A DNA stretch of 64,000 nucleotides from Mycolicibacter heraklionensis (GCF_001021505.1 NZ_LDPO01000004.1:62001-126000); one strand, 5' to 3'. Numbered from the stretch's first letter, positions 1 through 9,726 are shown. The notes: a model not told the origin generated them from the sequence alone. Program-made: numbers and translations.

Positions 1-256
1 GCAGCTGCCCGACGCTTTAGAGGAGGCCGCGGCCTATGTCGCGCCGACGCACGCCGAGCTGGCGGCCCTGACCGTGCCGATGGGAGTGACCGCCGCGGTC
101 GACGACGCGGTCCATCCGTTGCAGACGGCCTCCGAATGGGCCGCCGCCGTGCCGCGCGCGGCGCTGTGCACCGTCACCCTGGACCAGATCGGCGCCGACC
201 CGACCGCCTTGGGCACCGCCTGCGTGACCGCGCTGACGATGGCGCAGGCGGATTGA
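1..256 (+). CDS. C-terminal part of a conserved hypothetical protein (Rv2695-like by position)
   Basis: An open frame enters from the left edge (first full codon at base 2) and ends with TGA at 254-256, leaving about 84 residues of an alanine-rich C-terminus without a recognisable motif. It is followed directly by a tandem repeat and a convergent DUF3710 gene, then dut. That order matches Rv2695-Rv2696c-Rv2697c of M. tuberculosis, so an Rv2695-type protein is inferred from synteny only. Function unknown. Confidence 0.6.
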   Translation, partial: QLPDALEEAAAYVAPTHAELAALTVPMGVTAAVDDAVHPLQTASEWAAAVPRAALCTVTLDQIGADPTALGTACVTALTMAQAD

Positions 257-258
257 CT

Positions 259-380
259 AACCGCCGGTGTTGACTCGGCGGTCCAGCTTCGGCTCTCCTG
301 CGTCGAGCCTCGCTAACCGCCGGTGTTGATTCGGCGGTCCAGCTTCGGCTCTCCTGCGTCGAGCCTCGCTAACCGCCGGT
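259..380 (+). repeat. Tandem 56-bp intergenic repeat, locus A (two full copies plus a 10-bp tail)
   Basis: Two near-identical 56-bp units (259-314 and 315-370, one difference seen) are followed by the first 10 bases of a third. Each unit holds an inverted pair CCGCC...GGCGG with a 10-11 base loop, then a core ending CGTCGAGCCTCGCT with a second short inverted pair GGCTC...GAGCC. The array lies between two convergent genes. It begins two bases after the left gene's stop and supplies the last codons and TAG stop of the right gene. The same core recurs near 28.9 kb and 45.9 kb. Confidence 0.9.
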
Positions 381-1166
381 AATAGTGCGCAACTGCTGCA
401 TCGCGGATCCCTCCACGCTGCGGCGAGCGGCCGGCGCGGGCGGTATGTCTCCGCCTCCACCGAACATGGTGGCCTCCTGCAGCGCGGCTGCCTGCTGCAC
501 GGCGGCCTGCTCGGCCGCCGCCTGCTGCGCCGCAGCCGCTCGCAACTGCTCGGCCATCGGCTCGGGCAGTCGTACCGGCAACGGGGTGCGCACCGGCAGC
601 GGCGTGTCGCCGCGGCGGACGACGGTGTCGGCCAGCGCCTCTCGCGCCTGCTGGGCGAGCACCTCCATGGTCTCGGGCCGACCGTTGATCACGCAGCGCA
701 CCATCCAGCGGTAGCCGTCGACCCCGATGAACCGGACCGCCCCGGTCGCCGAACCGAGCACCTCCCGGCCCCACGGACCGTCGACGATGCTGACGTTCGC
801 GTTGTCCCTGCGCAGCGCCTCGGCCAGCTCACCGGCCACCTCACGCCACAGACCCGCCGACTTGGGCGCGGCGTAGGCCGCGATGTTGAACCGGCCGTGG
901 GACGTCACCAGCCACACCGCGCTGGGGACACCCGCCTCGCTCAACTCGACCTGGACCTGAGCGCCCGGCGGCATCGGCACCAGCACCGAGCCCAAGTCGA
1001 GCCGGGCCGTCGTCGCCGCCGCGGGGTCGTCGAAGTCCTCGATGTCGAAGGGGCCCTCCAGCTCTTCCGACTCGGATACGAACTCGTCCCCTTCTCCGTA
1101 GGCTTCCGGCCCGGCGCTCATCGGCTCGTCGGCCTCGCCTTTGCCTTTACCCCTACCGAATGCCAT
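369..1166 (-). CDS. DUF3710 family protein (Rv2696c-like)
   Basis: A 265-residue protein with an acidic, glycine-rich N-terminus (first 60 residues), a central conserved domain containing the GPWGREV and DGYRWMVRC stretches, and a long alanine/glutamine-rich tail (about residues 200-245). This matches the actinobacterial DUF3710 family found beside dut. ATG at 1166 is preferred; an in-frame GTG lies one codon upstream. The final codons (ACC GGC GGT TAG) are part of the tandem repeat, so the stop codon appears to be contributed by repeat sequence. Function unknown. Confidence 0.8.
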   Translation of the reverse strand: MAFGRGKGKGEADEPMSAGPEAYGEGDEFVSESEELEGPFDIEDFDDPAAATTARLDLGSVLVPMPPGAQVQVELSEAGVPSAVWLVTSHGRFNIAAYAAPKSAGLWREVAGELAEALRRDNANVSIVDGPWGREVLGSATGAVRFIGVDGYRWMVRCVINGRPETMEVLAQQAREALADTVVRRGDTPLPVRTPLPVRLPEPMAEQLRAAAAQQAAAEQAAVQQAAALQEATMFGGGGDIPPAPAARRSVEGSAMQQLRTITGG

Positions 1167-1205
1167 CACAGCCGCCCATCTTCGTCACTTCGTCATCACT
1201 AGCCG

Positions 1206-1670
1206 TCACAAACTCGCGTGCCCCCCTGAGGAGCCGTGACCACCGGCGCCGCGGGTCGTCGGGGCCAGCCCGGCCTCGTCGAACGACGCCACCTCCACCA
1301 GCTCCGGAAGCTCGACTCGCTGCACCAGCAACTGCGCAATCCGGTCGCCGCGGTGGATCTCGATCGGCGTCGCCGGGTCCAGGTTGATCAACGAGACCTT
1401 TATCTCACCACGATAGCCCGCGTCGACGGTTCCGGGACTGTTGACGATCGAAAGGCCCACCCGCGCAGCCAAACCCGACCGAGGGTGGATAAGGCCGACC
1501 ATGCCGAACGGAATTGCCACCGCGATCCCGGTGGGCACCAGGGCACGCTGCCCCGGGCCCAACTCGACGTCGACCGCACTGAAGAGGTCGACGCCGGCAT
1601 CGCCGGCGTGAGCACGGCTCGGCAGTGGAAGATCCGGATCCAGGCGAACAACCGCAAGACTGGGTGACAC
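1206..1670 (-). CDS. dut: Deoxyuridine 5'-triphosphate nucleotidohydrolase
   Basis: Trimeric dUTPase hydrolysing dUTP to dUMP and pyrophosphate. It keeps uracil out of DNA and supplies dUMP for thymidylate synthesis (thyX lies at 57 kb). Family motifs are in order: HAGDAGVDL near residue 20, HPRSGLA near 63, the substrate/catalytic stretch [13 protein letters not shown] near 77-89, [11 protein letters not shown], and the C-terminal arm [15 protein letters not shown] at 1670 gives 154 residues, the usual mycobacterial length; a TTG three codons upstream is also possible. It is divergent from the DUF3093 gene. Confidence 0.95.
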   Translation of the reverse strand: MSPSLAVVRLDPDLPLPSRAHAGDAGVDLFSAVDVELGPGQRALVPTGIAVAIPFGMVGLIHPRSGLAARVGLSIVNSPGTVDAGYRGEIKVSLINLDPATPIEIHRGDRIAQLLVQRVELPELVEVASFDEAGLAPTTRGAGGHGSSGGHASL

Positions 1671-1682
1671 GAGGCGCAAGAC

Positions 1683-1688
1683 TACTCT
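1683..1688 (+). promoter_or_regulatory. -10 box of a probably leaderless promoter for the DUF3093 gene
   Basis: TACTCT (TANNNT) ends seven bases before the ATG at 1696, so transcription would begin at or next to the start codon. No Shine-Dalgarno sequence is present. This is the arrangement described for leaderless mycobacterial mRNAs; the transcription start itself is inferred. Confidence 0.6.
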
Positions 1689-1695
1689 TAGCCGG

Positions 1696-2181
1696 ATGTC
1701 GGGATCGCGCCTGAACCATCGGGCATCGCAGACAGTGCGCTACAGCGAACAGCTGTGGGTGCCGTGGTGGTGGTGGCCACTGGGGTTCCTGGGCAACGGC
1801 CTGATGGCCTACGAAGTCCGCTTGGGCCTGCGCACGCTGCCCGGCTGGCTGCCGTTCGCGGTGTTCTTCGCGATCACCGTCGCCGCCCTGCTGTGGCTGG
1901 GGCGCATCAAGGTGCAGGTCATCGAGAGCGGCGGGGAAACGCAGCTGTGGGCCGGTGACGCGCACCTGCCCGCGACCGTGATCGCACGCTCCGCCGAGGT
2001 CCCGCGGTCGGCCAAGTCCGCAGCACTGGGCCGCCAGCTCGATCCGGCGGCATACGTCCTACATCGCGGCTGGGTGGGGCCCATGATCTTGGTCGTCCTC
2101 GATGATCCCGACGACCCGACGCCGTACTGGCTGGTCAGCTGCCGCAACCCACAGCGGATGCTGGCGGCTTTGCGCACCTAA
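1696..2181 (+). CDS. DUF3093 membrane protein (Rv2698-like)
   Basis: A 161-residue protein with a tryptophan-rich N-terminal hydrophobic stretch (LWVPWWWW near 21-28), two predicted membrane segments within about residues 23-70, and a cytoplasmic or extracytoplasmic C-terminal domain ending in [13 protein letters not shown]. That layout fits the actinobacterial DUF3093 family, which sits next to dut in mycobacteria. No catalytic motif is apparent and the function is unknown. The start is supported by the TANNNT box seven bases upstream. Confidence 0.8.
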   Translation: MSGSRLNHRASQTVRYSEQLWVPWWWWPLGFLGNGLMAYEVRLGLRTLPGWLPFAVFFAITVAALLWLGRIKVQVIESGGETQLWAGDAHLPATVIARSAEVPRSAKSAALGRQLDPAAYVLHRGWVGPMILVVLDDPDDPTPYWLVSCRNPQRMLAALRT

Positions 2182-2206
2182 GCAGGATTGAGCGGGACAG
2201 GCCTGG

Positions 2207-2509
2207 TCAGGCCGCGCAATCGGTGCAGATCATCACACCGTTCTTCTCACTGGCCAGACGGCTGCGGTGCTGCACCAAAAAACAACTCGAGCAGGTGAAC
2301 TCGTCGGCCTGCTTGGGCACGACCCGCACCGACAGCTCTTCGCCGGACAGGTCCGCGCCGGGCAGCTCGAACGACTCGGCCGATTCCGACTCGTCGACGT
2401 CGACCACGGCGGACTGCGCCTCGTTGCGCCGCGCCTTGAGTTCCTCCAACGAATCCTCGGAAACGTCGTCGGTCTCGGTGCGACGCGGGGCGTCGTAATC
2501 GGTAGCCAT
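2207..2509 (-). CDS. DUF4193 small zinc-ribbon-like protein (Rv2699c-like)
   Basis: A 100-residue acidic protein. A low-complexity, glutamate/serine-rich middle (about 15-60) is followed by a C-terminal CSSC near 74-77 and CTDC near 95-98. These two CxxC pairs could bind one zinc ion. The family is confined to actinobacteria and is abundant there. A GGGGAGAAG ribosome site precedes the ATG. It is convergent with the DUF3093 gene and divergent from cei. Function not established. Confidence 0.85.
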   Translation of the reverse strand: MATDYDAPRRTETDDVSEDSLEELKARRNEAQSAVVDVDESESAESFELPGADLSGEELSVRVVPKQADEFTCSSCFLVQHRSRLASEKNGVMICTDCAA

Positions 2510-2667
2510 GGTCTTCTCCCCTCAAGTCCCCTCGAAAGCCTGCGCGAGCTTTGTACCAGCGTCGAACGCATCCACCAAATGATTCGTGCCCGGATCGCGG
2601 TCGGATCAAGTGTGATTTGCGTCACATTGCATTGCTGACCACGGTCATCGTCCGCGCGCGCGCCCTC

Positions 2668-2673
2668 TAGAGT
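2668..2673 (+). promoter_or_regulatory. -10 box for leaderless cei transcript
   Basis: TAGAGT lies six bases before the GTG start at 2680, with no ribosome site between. The spacing supports this GTG as the start and a leaderless mRNA (inference). Confidence 0.55.
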
Positions 2674-2679
2674 GCGTAC

Positions 2680-3330
2680 GTGGTCGCGCAAATCACTACC
2701 GGTACCGAGTTCGACAAACACGGTCGGCCGTTCCGGCGACGCAACAACCGACCGGCAGCCTACGCCTTGGCGGCGCTGGCGCTGCTGACCGCGGTGGCAT
2801 GGGCGGTGGCGCTCACCCGGCCGGCCGACGTCCATGAGGTCGCGGTCTGCAATGCCCCACCGGCGCCGACCGAGCCGGACCAGCCGCGGCTGGGCACCCA
2901 GGTGCCGCGCGCCGCGATGATCAGCACCACCCCGGCCAAGCTGGCCGACATCAAGGCCCGGGTCCTCAACGCCAGCGGCCGCGCCGGACAGGCCGCCGAC
3001 GTCGCCGATGCGTTACGCGACGACGGCTTCGCCCAGCCGACCGCCGCCAACGACCCCATCTACATCGAGGACCGGCTGGACTGCCAGGGCCAGATCCGCT
3101 TCGGCCCGGCGGGCCAGGCCGCCGCGGCGGCGCTCTGGCTGGTGGCGCCTTGCACAGAGCTGTTCCGCGACGACCGCGCCGACGATTCGGTGGATCTGGC
3201 GGTCGGCAGCGACTTCGTCAGCCTGGCCCACAGCGATGACATCGAGGCCGCGCTGGCCGGCCTGCGCCCCGACGCCACCGGGTTGCCCGACCCTGCGCTG
3301 CTGACCAAGATTCACTCCGGCACCTGCTGA
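2680..3330 (+). CDS. cei: Cell envelope integrity protein Cei, LytR C-terminal domain
   Basis: A 216-residue protein with a short basic cytoplasmic N-terminus, one membrane anchor (about 27-47, LAALALLTAVAWAVAL) and an extracytoplasmic region. That region contains an LytR_cpsA_psr C-terminal-type fold beginning around the stretch IKARVLNASGRAGQAADVADAL. Length and order match Rv2700 (cei), reported as important for envelope integrity and virulence in M. tuberculosis. In M. tuberculosis a suhB gene separates it from ppgK; here only 25 bases separate the two, so they are probably co-transcribed. Confidence 0.85.
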   Translation: MVAQITTGTEFDKHGRPFRRRNNRPAAYALAALALLTAVAWAVALTRPADVHEVAVCNAPPAPTEPDQPRLGTQVPRAAMISTTPAKLADIKARVLNASGRAGQAADVADALRDDGFAQPTAANDPIYIEDRLDCQGQIRFGPAGQAAAAALWLVAPCTELFRDDRADDSVDLAVGSDFVSLAHSDDIEAALAGLRPDATGLPDPALLTKIHSGTC

Positions 3331-3355
3331 CGACCGATCGCCGAAGAGGAGATCC

Positions 3356-4168
3356 ATGACCGGCACCGACCCCGCCCCTTCCCCGACTGAGGACCGTCCG
3401 ACTGCCGGCGCACGGCGGCAACGACGCGGCTTCGGCGTCGACGTGGGCGGCAGCGGTATCAAGGGCGGCGTCGTCGATCTGGACACCGGTGCGCTGATCG
3501 GTGAGCGGTTCAAGCTGCCCACGCCGAGCCCCGCCACGCCCGCCTTGGTCGCCCAGACCGTCGCCGCTGTGGTCCGGGACTTCGGTTGGACCGGCCCGCT
3601 GGGCGTCACCTATCCGGGCGTGGTGGTCAACGGCGTCGTGCAGACGGCCGCCAACGTGGACAAGTCCTGGATCGGACTGAACGCGCAGGACACGATCGCC
3701 GCCGAACTCGACGGCCAGCAGATCGTCATCCTCAACGACGCCGACGCCGCCGGGCTCGCCGAGGAGCGCTTCGGAGCAGGCAAGAACAACAGCGGCGTGG
3801 TCGTATTGCTCACCTTCGGGACCGGGATCGGCTCGGCGGTGATCCACAACGGAAAGCTGCTGCCCAACACCGAACTCGGACATATCGAGGTGGGCGGTAA
3901 AGAAGCCGAGCACCGGGCCGCCGCGTCGGTCAAGGAGCGGAAGAACTGGTCCATGGAGAAGTGGGCCAAACAGGTGACCATGGTGCTGATGGCGATCGAG
4001 GATGCACTCTGCCCGGATCTGATCATCGTCGGCGGCGGTATCAGCCGCAAAGCCGATCGGTGGGTGCCACTGCTGGCCAACCGGACTCCGGTGGTCGCCG
4101 CGACACTGCAGAACACCGCGGGGATTGTCGGGGCCGCGATGGCGTCGTCGGCCGACGTGACCCGCTGA
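3356..4168 (+). CDS. ppgK: Polyphosphate glucokinase
   Basis: A ROK-family kinase that phosphorylates glucose to glucose-6-phosphate using inorganic polyphosphate or ATP. Visible motifs in its 270 residues are the phosphate-1 loop DVGGSGIKGG (about 29-38), the catalytic segment LNDADAAG with the general-base Asp, the FGTGIGSA phosphate-2 loop and the late IIVGGGIS adenosine motif. The N-terminus carries an extra proline/arginine-rich stretch before the fold. GAAGAGGAG precedes the ATG. Confidence 0.95.
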   Translation: MTGTDPAPSPTEDRPTAGARRQRRGFGVDVGGSGIKGGVVDLDTGALIGERFKLPTPSPATPALVAQTVAAVVRDFGWTGPLGVTYPGVVVNGVVQTAANVDKSWIGLNAQDTIAAELDGQQIVILNDADAAGLAEERFGAGKNNSGVVVLLTFGTGIGSAVIHNGKLLPNTELGHIEVGGKEAEHRAAASVKERKNWSMEKWAKQVTMVLMAIEDALCPDLIIVGGGISRKADRWVPLLANRTPVVAATLQNTAGIVGAAMASSADVTR

Positions 4169-4206
4169 ATAACGCCCGCTCGGCGATTACCGCCTCGCCC
4201 TGTCGT

Positions 4207-4267
4207 TACAATGGTCGACGGCGGCCGCCTAACCGATAGCGGCGACTATCCCAGTTGATCACCAACT
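4207..4267 (+). promoter_or_regulatory. sigA upstream region: candidate -10 box and two short hairpins
   Basis: The 186-base gap before sigA contains TACAAT at 4207-4212, a good -10 candidate. Two small inverted repeats follow in the presumed leader: GATAG(6)CTATC at 4235-4250 and AGTTG(5)CAACT at 4253-4267. A hairpin leader before sigA is plausible but not demonstrated. No -35 box is clear. Confidence 0.35.
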
Positions 4268-4354
4268 GAAATAGAGCCGACATTCGACATACCCGACACT
4301 TTCGGTTGCGCACAACGCTGCAACCCGGAAGTCAGTCCGACCGAAGGGGTGGAC

Positions 4355-5872
<1,518 letters not shown>

Positions 5873-5883
5873 CCTGCAGCGAC

Positions 5884-6960
5884 ATGGCCAAGACACCCCC
5901 GGCGGCAGTACTCAGTGCCGTCAACGCGTTTCGTGGCGGTCTGCAGCGCCTGCGCCAGGCGACCGTCCCCGCCTCTGTCGCCGTCGTGGAGCTGGGGTTC
6001 GGCGGATGGCTGACCCAGGCGCTCAGTGCCGCGGTGCGACTCGGGATCGCCGATGCGCTCGCCGCCGGTCCGCTGACGGCCGACGAGGTCGCCCACCGAG
6101 TGGGCACCGACCCCCGCGCCACCTACCGGTTGATGCGCGCCTTGGCCAGCAACTCGGTGCTCAAGCTGCGCCGCGACGGCCGGTTCGCGCTGACCCGCAC
6201 CGGGCGCGCCCTGGTCTCTGACAATCCGGCCAGTGTGGCCCCGATGATCGCGTTCGTCGGCCACCCGGCGCACCGGGAACATTGGTCGCACCTGGAACAC
6301 TCCGTGCGCACCGGCGAGACCGCCGTCGGCAAGGTTCGCGGCATGCCCTTCTTCTCCTACCTGGACACCGATCCCGAACTGGCGCAGGTGTTCAACGACG
6401 CGATGACCGGGGCGTCGGCCGTGGCGATCGAAAGCGCTGTCCCCGCATATGATTTCAGCGCCAGCAAGCTGATCGTGGATGTGGGTGGCGGCCATGGCGC
6501 ACTGCTTGCCGCGGTACTGCGTCAGGCGCCCGACGCTCGCGGTGTGCTGTTCGACCTGCCGCAGGTGGTGGCCGGCGCCGACGCGACGGTGGCGGACGTG
6601 GCGTCACGCTGCGACATCCAGGGCGGATCGTTCTTCTCCTCGGTCCCCGCCGGCGGCGACACCTATCTGCTCAAGACCGTCATCCACGACTGGGACGACG
6701 AACAGTCCCTGGCAATTCTGCGCAATGTCCGGGCCGCCATCGCGCCCGGCGGCAAGGTGCTGCTGTTCGAGATGGTGCTGCCCGAGGGAGCGCCCGCCCA
6801 CTTGGGCCTGGTGCTCGACCTGGAGATGCTGGTTGCCGCCGGCGGACAGGAACGCACCCGGCGCGAGTACGCCGAGTTGCTGTCCCAGGCGGGATTCGAG
6901 CTGCAGCGCGTGGTGCCCACCACCAGCCCGCTGGCGATCGTCGAGGCCCGGGCTGTCTGA
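5884..6960 (+). CDS. Class I SAM-dependent O-methyltransferase (acetylserotonin O-methyltransferase-like)
   Basis: A 358-residue two-domain protein. An N-terminal winged-helix dimerisation domain (about 30-110, ADEVAHRVGTDPRATYRLMRAL) precedes a Rossmann methyltransferase domain with the SAM loop VDVGGGHG near 199-206 and a putative catalytic His in KTVIHDWDDEQ near 265. This is the PF00891-type architecture used to methylate hydroxyls on small aromatics or polyketides; the substrate here is unknown. It starts 11 bases after sigA, so read-through is likely. M. tuberculosis has no such gene next to sigA, which suggests a lineage-specific insertion. Confidence 0.85.
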   Translation: MAKTPPAAVLSAVNAFRGGLQRLRQATVPASVAVVELGFGGWLTQALSAAVRLGIADALAAGPLTADEVAHRVGTDPRATYRLMRALASNSVLKLRRDGRFALTRTGRALVSDNPASVAPMIAFVGHPAHREHWSHLEHSVRTGETAVGKVRGMPFFSYLDTDPELAQVFNDAMTGASAVAIESAVPAYDFSASKLIVDVGGGHGALLAAVLRQAPDARGVLFDLPQVVAGADATVADVASRCDIQGGSFFSSVPAGGDTYLLKTVIHDWDDEQSLAILRNVRAAIAPGGKVLLFEMVLPEGAPAHLGLVLDLEMLVAAGGQERTRREYAELLSQAGFELQRVVPTTSPLAIVEARAV

Positions 6961-6998
6961 GACGCCGAGGCCGGCACCGCGGCGTAGGATCGCCCAGC

Positions 6999-7286
6999 AT
7001 GCCGACCGATGACGCGTCGCCGGCGACTTTCGCCGCGTTGTTGAAGCGCGCGGCCACCCATGGCCACCGGGTGCCGCCCGAGGCCGATCTGAATCCCGCT
7101 GTGCTCGACGCGATCAACGCGGTCGCAGCCGCCTGGCCGCGCGTGCCCGCAGTTTTGATCAACAAGGCGCAAACGACGTTCGCCCGTAGCGAACTCACTC
7201 GGGCGTCCGCGGCCAAGCCGACCACCCCGATCAACCTCAACCAGCCGGGCCGAACACGCCGTCCGGACCGGGCCGATAATCACTGA
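6999..7286 (+). CDS. Small conserved-looking hypothetical protein, 95 residues
   Basis: Not recognised. The frame has mycobacterial GC-rich third positions and begins eight bases after a TAGGAT box (6985-6990), a leaderless promoter arrangement that supports it as a real gene. The product has an alanine-rich helical middle and a short hydrophilic, proline/arginine-rich tail. Its 3' end overlaps the convergent DUF952 gene by 50 bases, so the tail may be lineage-specific. Confidence 0.5.
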   Translation: MPTDDASPATFAALLKRAATHGHRVPPEADLNPAVLDAINAVAAAWPRVPAVLINKAQTTFARSELTRASAAKPTTPINLNQPGRTRRPDRADNH

Positions 7287-7602
7287 CACCGATCACGGCG
7301 TCAACCGGCAACGGCCCGTACAGATGCGGGAACAGCATCGCCTCCGGATCGCTTGGCACGCCCGGCTCCCAGCGCACCGGCGCACCGACTTTGGCCGGAT
7401 CCACCTGCAGCAAAACCAGATCCGTGCAGCCTCGATACAGCCGGTTGGCGGGCAGGTGCACCTGCTGGGGCGTCGACATGTGCACGAATCCCACACTGTT
7501 CAACGACTCCGGACGCAGCGCCCCAGTCACCTGCGCCTGCGCCCAGTCGCCGGCACTGCACAGGTGGACCAAGACACCGGGCGGGTTCGCGGACTGCGTC
7601 AT
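7237..7602 (-). CDS. DUF952 family protein
   Basis: A 121-residue protein with the DUF952 pattern: an early LVHLCSAGDW, the conserved GFVHMSTPQQV stretch (about 38-48), DLVLLQVDP, and a late HLYGPLPVDAVIGV. The family is small, cytoplasmic and of unknown function; the fold resembles ADP-ribosyltransferase-like proteins in some annotations, which I cannot confirm. The ATG at 7602 fits the family start; longer upstream frames have no homologous look. Confidence 0.8.
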   Translation of the reverse strand: MTQSANPPGVLVHLCSAGDWAQAQVTGALRPESLNSVGFVHMSTPQQVHLPANRLYRGCTDLVLLQVDPAKVGAPVRWEPGVPSDPEAMLFPHLYGPLPVDAVIGVSDYRPGPDGVFGPAG

Positions 7603-7722
7603 GTCACCGATCCTGCCGCACCCCGTCGCGAGGTGAGACACGACACAGCCGAACCGGGGAACAACGCCGAACGTGCAAGCGTCTGACACACTTGAGGACA
7701 ACCGCGAGAAACGGAGGAGCCC

Positions 7723-7917
7723 ATGAACGCGACTCTGACCAGTCCCGAACTCACTCGGGCTGATCGATGCGACCGGTGCGGCGCCGCCGCACGGGTACGA
7801 GCCACGCTGCCCTCCGGTGCCGAACTTCTCTTCTGCCAGCACCACGCCAACGAACACGAAGCCAAGCTGATCGAGCTGGCCGCCGTGATTCAGGTCAGCG
7901 CAGCCGCTGAGGCGTAA
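7723..7917 (+). CDS. Small DUF7455-like zinc-binding protein, 64 residues
   Basis: A 64-residue protein with CDRCG near 16-20, a turn LPSGAELLFC, and CQHHANEHE near 38-46. The Cys/His spacing suggests a small zinc ribbon. Similar small proteins are widespread beside sigB in actinobacteria. A GGAGGAG-like ribosome site (ACGGAGGAGCCC) precedes the ATG. Role unknown. Confidence 0.75.
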   Translation: MNATLTSPELTRADRCDRCGAAARVRATLPSGAELLFCQHHANEHEAKLIELAAVIQVSAAAEA

Positions 7918-7991
7918 CCAGAGCCGGCAGGCAACACGCCGTCTGCGCCGATTGTGCAATAGCAGCGCCCGTCAGGAATGCTGGGCTGGTC

Positions 7992-8948
7992 ATGAGTGAC
8001 CAGATCCCCAAACCTTCCCGTCATCACCTGCTCCGCATCGCACGTCGCACCCTGGTCAAGAGCTGGGACGATTCGATCTTCTCCGAATCGGCACAGGCGG
8101 GGTTCTGGTCGGTGTTGTCGCTGCCACCACTGCTGCTGGGGATGCTGGGCAGCCTGTCCTACGTGGCGCCGCTGTTCGGACCGGACACGCTGGCCACCAT
8201 CCAGGATCGGCTGATCGGCATGGCCAGCAGCTTCTTCTCCAAGAACGTCGTGGTGGAGATCATCGAGCCGACCGTGCGGGACATCGTGGCCAATGCCCGC
8301 GGCGAGGTGGTCTCGCTGGGATTCGTGATTTCGCTGTGGGCCGGGTCGTCGGCGATCTCGGCGTTCGTCGACTCGGTGGTCGAGGCCCACGATCAGACCC
8401 CGCTGCGCCATCCGGTGCGGCAACGCTTCTTTGCGCTGGGCCTCTATGTCGCGATGCTGGTGATCGCCGTTGCTGCGGCCCCGTTCTTGGCGCTGGGCCC
8501 GCATGCGGTGGCCGAGCACCTGCCGGAGCGGTGGACCGACCTGCTGCGGTTCGGCTACTACCCGGCGCTGGTGTTGGGCCTGCTGCTGGCGGTCACCGTG
8601 CTCTACCGGGTGTCGCTGCCCAAACCCCTGCCCTCGCATCGCTTGGTGTTCGGCGCATTGCTGGCCACCACGGTGTTCGTCGTGGCGACCATGGGCTTGC
8701 GGATCTACCTGCGCTACATCACCAGCACCGGCTACACCTACGGGGCGCTGGCGACGCCGATCGCCTTCCTGTTGTTCGCGTTCCTGCTGGGCTTCGCCAT
8801 CATGCTGGGCGCGGAACTGAACGCGGCGGTCCAAGAGGAGTGGCCGGCGCAGGCCACCCACCTGCACCAGCTGCGTACCTGGGTGGTGTCAGGACGGGGG
8901 CGTACCGACCCCGACAATGGCGCCACCGACCCGGTCAACCCTGCTTGA
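7992..8948 (+). CDS. YihY/BrkB-family integral membrane protein (Rv2707-like)
   Basis: A 318-residue protein with about six hydrophobic segments: near residues 35-60, 100-125, 143-165, 180-205, 220-240 and 255-275. It carries the family features AGFWSVLSLPP near the start and GSVKADL-like loops replaced by GALATPIAFLLFAFLLGF near the end. YihY proteins were once called ribonuclease BN, an assignment since withdrawn; their role is unknown. Its tail overlaps the convergent DUF3039 gene by 14 bases. Confidence 0.85.
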   Translation: MSDQIPKPSRHHLLRIARRTLVKSWDDSIFSESAQAGFWSVLSLPPLLLGMLGSLSYVAPLFGPDTLATIQDRLIGMASSFFSKNVVVEIIEPTVRDIVANARGEVVSLGFVISLWAGSSAISAFVDSVVEAHDQTPLRHPVRQRFFALGLYVAMLVIAVAAAPFLALGPHAVAEHLPERWTDLLRFGYYPALVLGLLLAVTVLYRVSLPKPLPSHRLVFGALLATTVFVVATMGLRIYLRYITSTGYTYGALATPIAFLLFAFLLGFAIMLGAELNAAVQEEWPAQATHLHQLRTWVVSGRGRTDPDNGATDPVNPA

Positions 8949-9180
8949 GAGTTGCGTAGATCCGCTTGCAGTCCGGGCAGACCGGGGAGCCCGGCTTGGC
9001 CGACTTGGTCACCGGGAAGACCTCACCGCACAGCGCCACCACGTGGGTGCCCATGACCGCGCTCTCGGCGATCTTGTCCTTCTTGACGTAGTGGAAGTAC
9101 TTCGGGGTGTCGCCGCCGGTCCCGTCGTCGACGCGTTCCTCGGAATCGGTGCGTTCGAGGGTGTCGGTCTCTATGCCCAT
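8935..9180 (-). CDS. DUF3039 family protein (Rv2708c-like)
   Basis: An 81-residue protein. An acidic N-terminus is followed by the conserved block TPKYFHYVKKDKIAES, then GTHVVALCGEVF and CPDCKRIY. The Cys arrangement again suggests metal binding. ATG at 9180 gives the family length; an upstream ATG would add 14 unrelated residues. Function unknown. Gene order beside sigB is as in other mycobacteria. Confidence 0.85.
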   Translation of the reverse strand: MGIETDTLERTDSEERVDDGTGGDTPKYFHYVKKDKIAESAVMGTHVVALCGEVFPVTKSAKPGSPVCPDCKRIYATLKQG

Positions 9181-9257
9181 GTCCCCATTGTGCCCAGAAC
9201 TGGAGATGATCCAAAACCCCACGTGCCACCAAATCCGTCGTGTGGGACAGTGGAGTA

Positions 9258-9665
9258 ATGAAGCACGGCCCCGAGCTGGGTTTCGACGACGACGGTCGAC
9301 CGGTCCTGATCACTGCGGCCGCCCCGTCCTACGAGCAGCAGCACCGCGAGCGGGTACGCAAGTACCTGACCTTGATGGCGTTCCGGGTGCCTGCGCTGAT
9401 CCTCGCCGCGATCGCCTACGGAATATGGCACAACGGCCTGGTTTCCCTGCTGATCCTGGTGGCGTCGATACCGCTGCCGTGGATGGCAGTGCTGATCGCC
9501 AACGACCGGCCGCCCCGCAGCGCCGAAGAGCCCCGCCGGTATGACGCGGCTCCCACGAGAACTCCGCTTTTCCCCACCGGCACCCGCCCCGCCCTGGAAC
9601 GGCCGGAGCGCCCGGAATCGGGCGGCAGCGCCAGCGGCGAAGCGCCGTACGGTACCGGTTCTTAG
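9258..9665 (+). CDS. DUF3099 membrane protein (Rv2709-like)
   Basis: A 135-residue protein with a short hydrophilic N-terminus ([20 protein letters not shown]), two hydrophobic segments (about 36-56 and 60-80) and a long proline/arginine-rich C-terminus. This is the DUF3099 layout. A GTG 18 bases upstream is an alternative start, but ATG at 9258 fits the family. It lies directly before sigB, which has its own promoter. Function unknown. Confidence 0.8.
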   Translation: MKHGPELGFDDDGRPVLITAAAPSYEQQHRERVRKYLTLMAFRVPALILAAIAYGIWHNGLVSLLILVASIPLPWMAVLIANDRPPRSAEEPRRYDAAPTRTPLFPTGTRPALERPERPESGGSASGEAPYGTGS

Positions 9666-9726
9666 CACATTCTCAAAGTCATCGCCGTATTTCCGCACGT
9701 CAAGTGGTGTGGAAAAGCGATCGGCC

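Noticed and set aside
259..380. Possible CRISPR array
   Set aside because: The copies are contiguous 56-bp units without unique spacers, and no cas genes are present.
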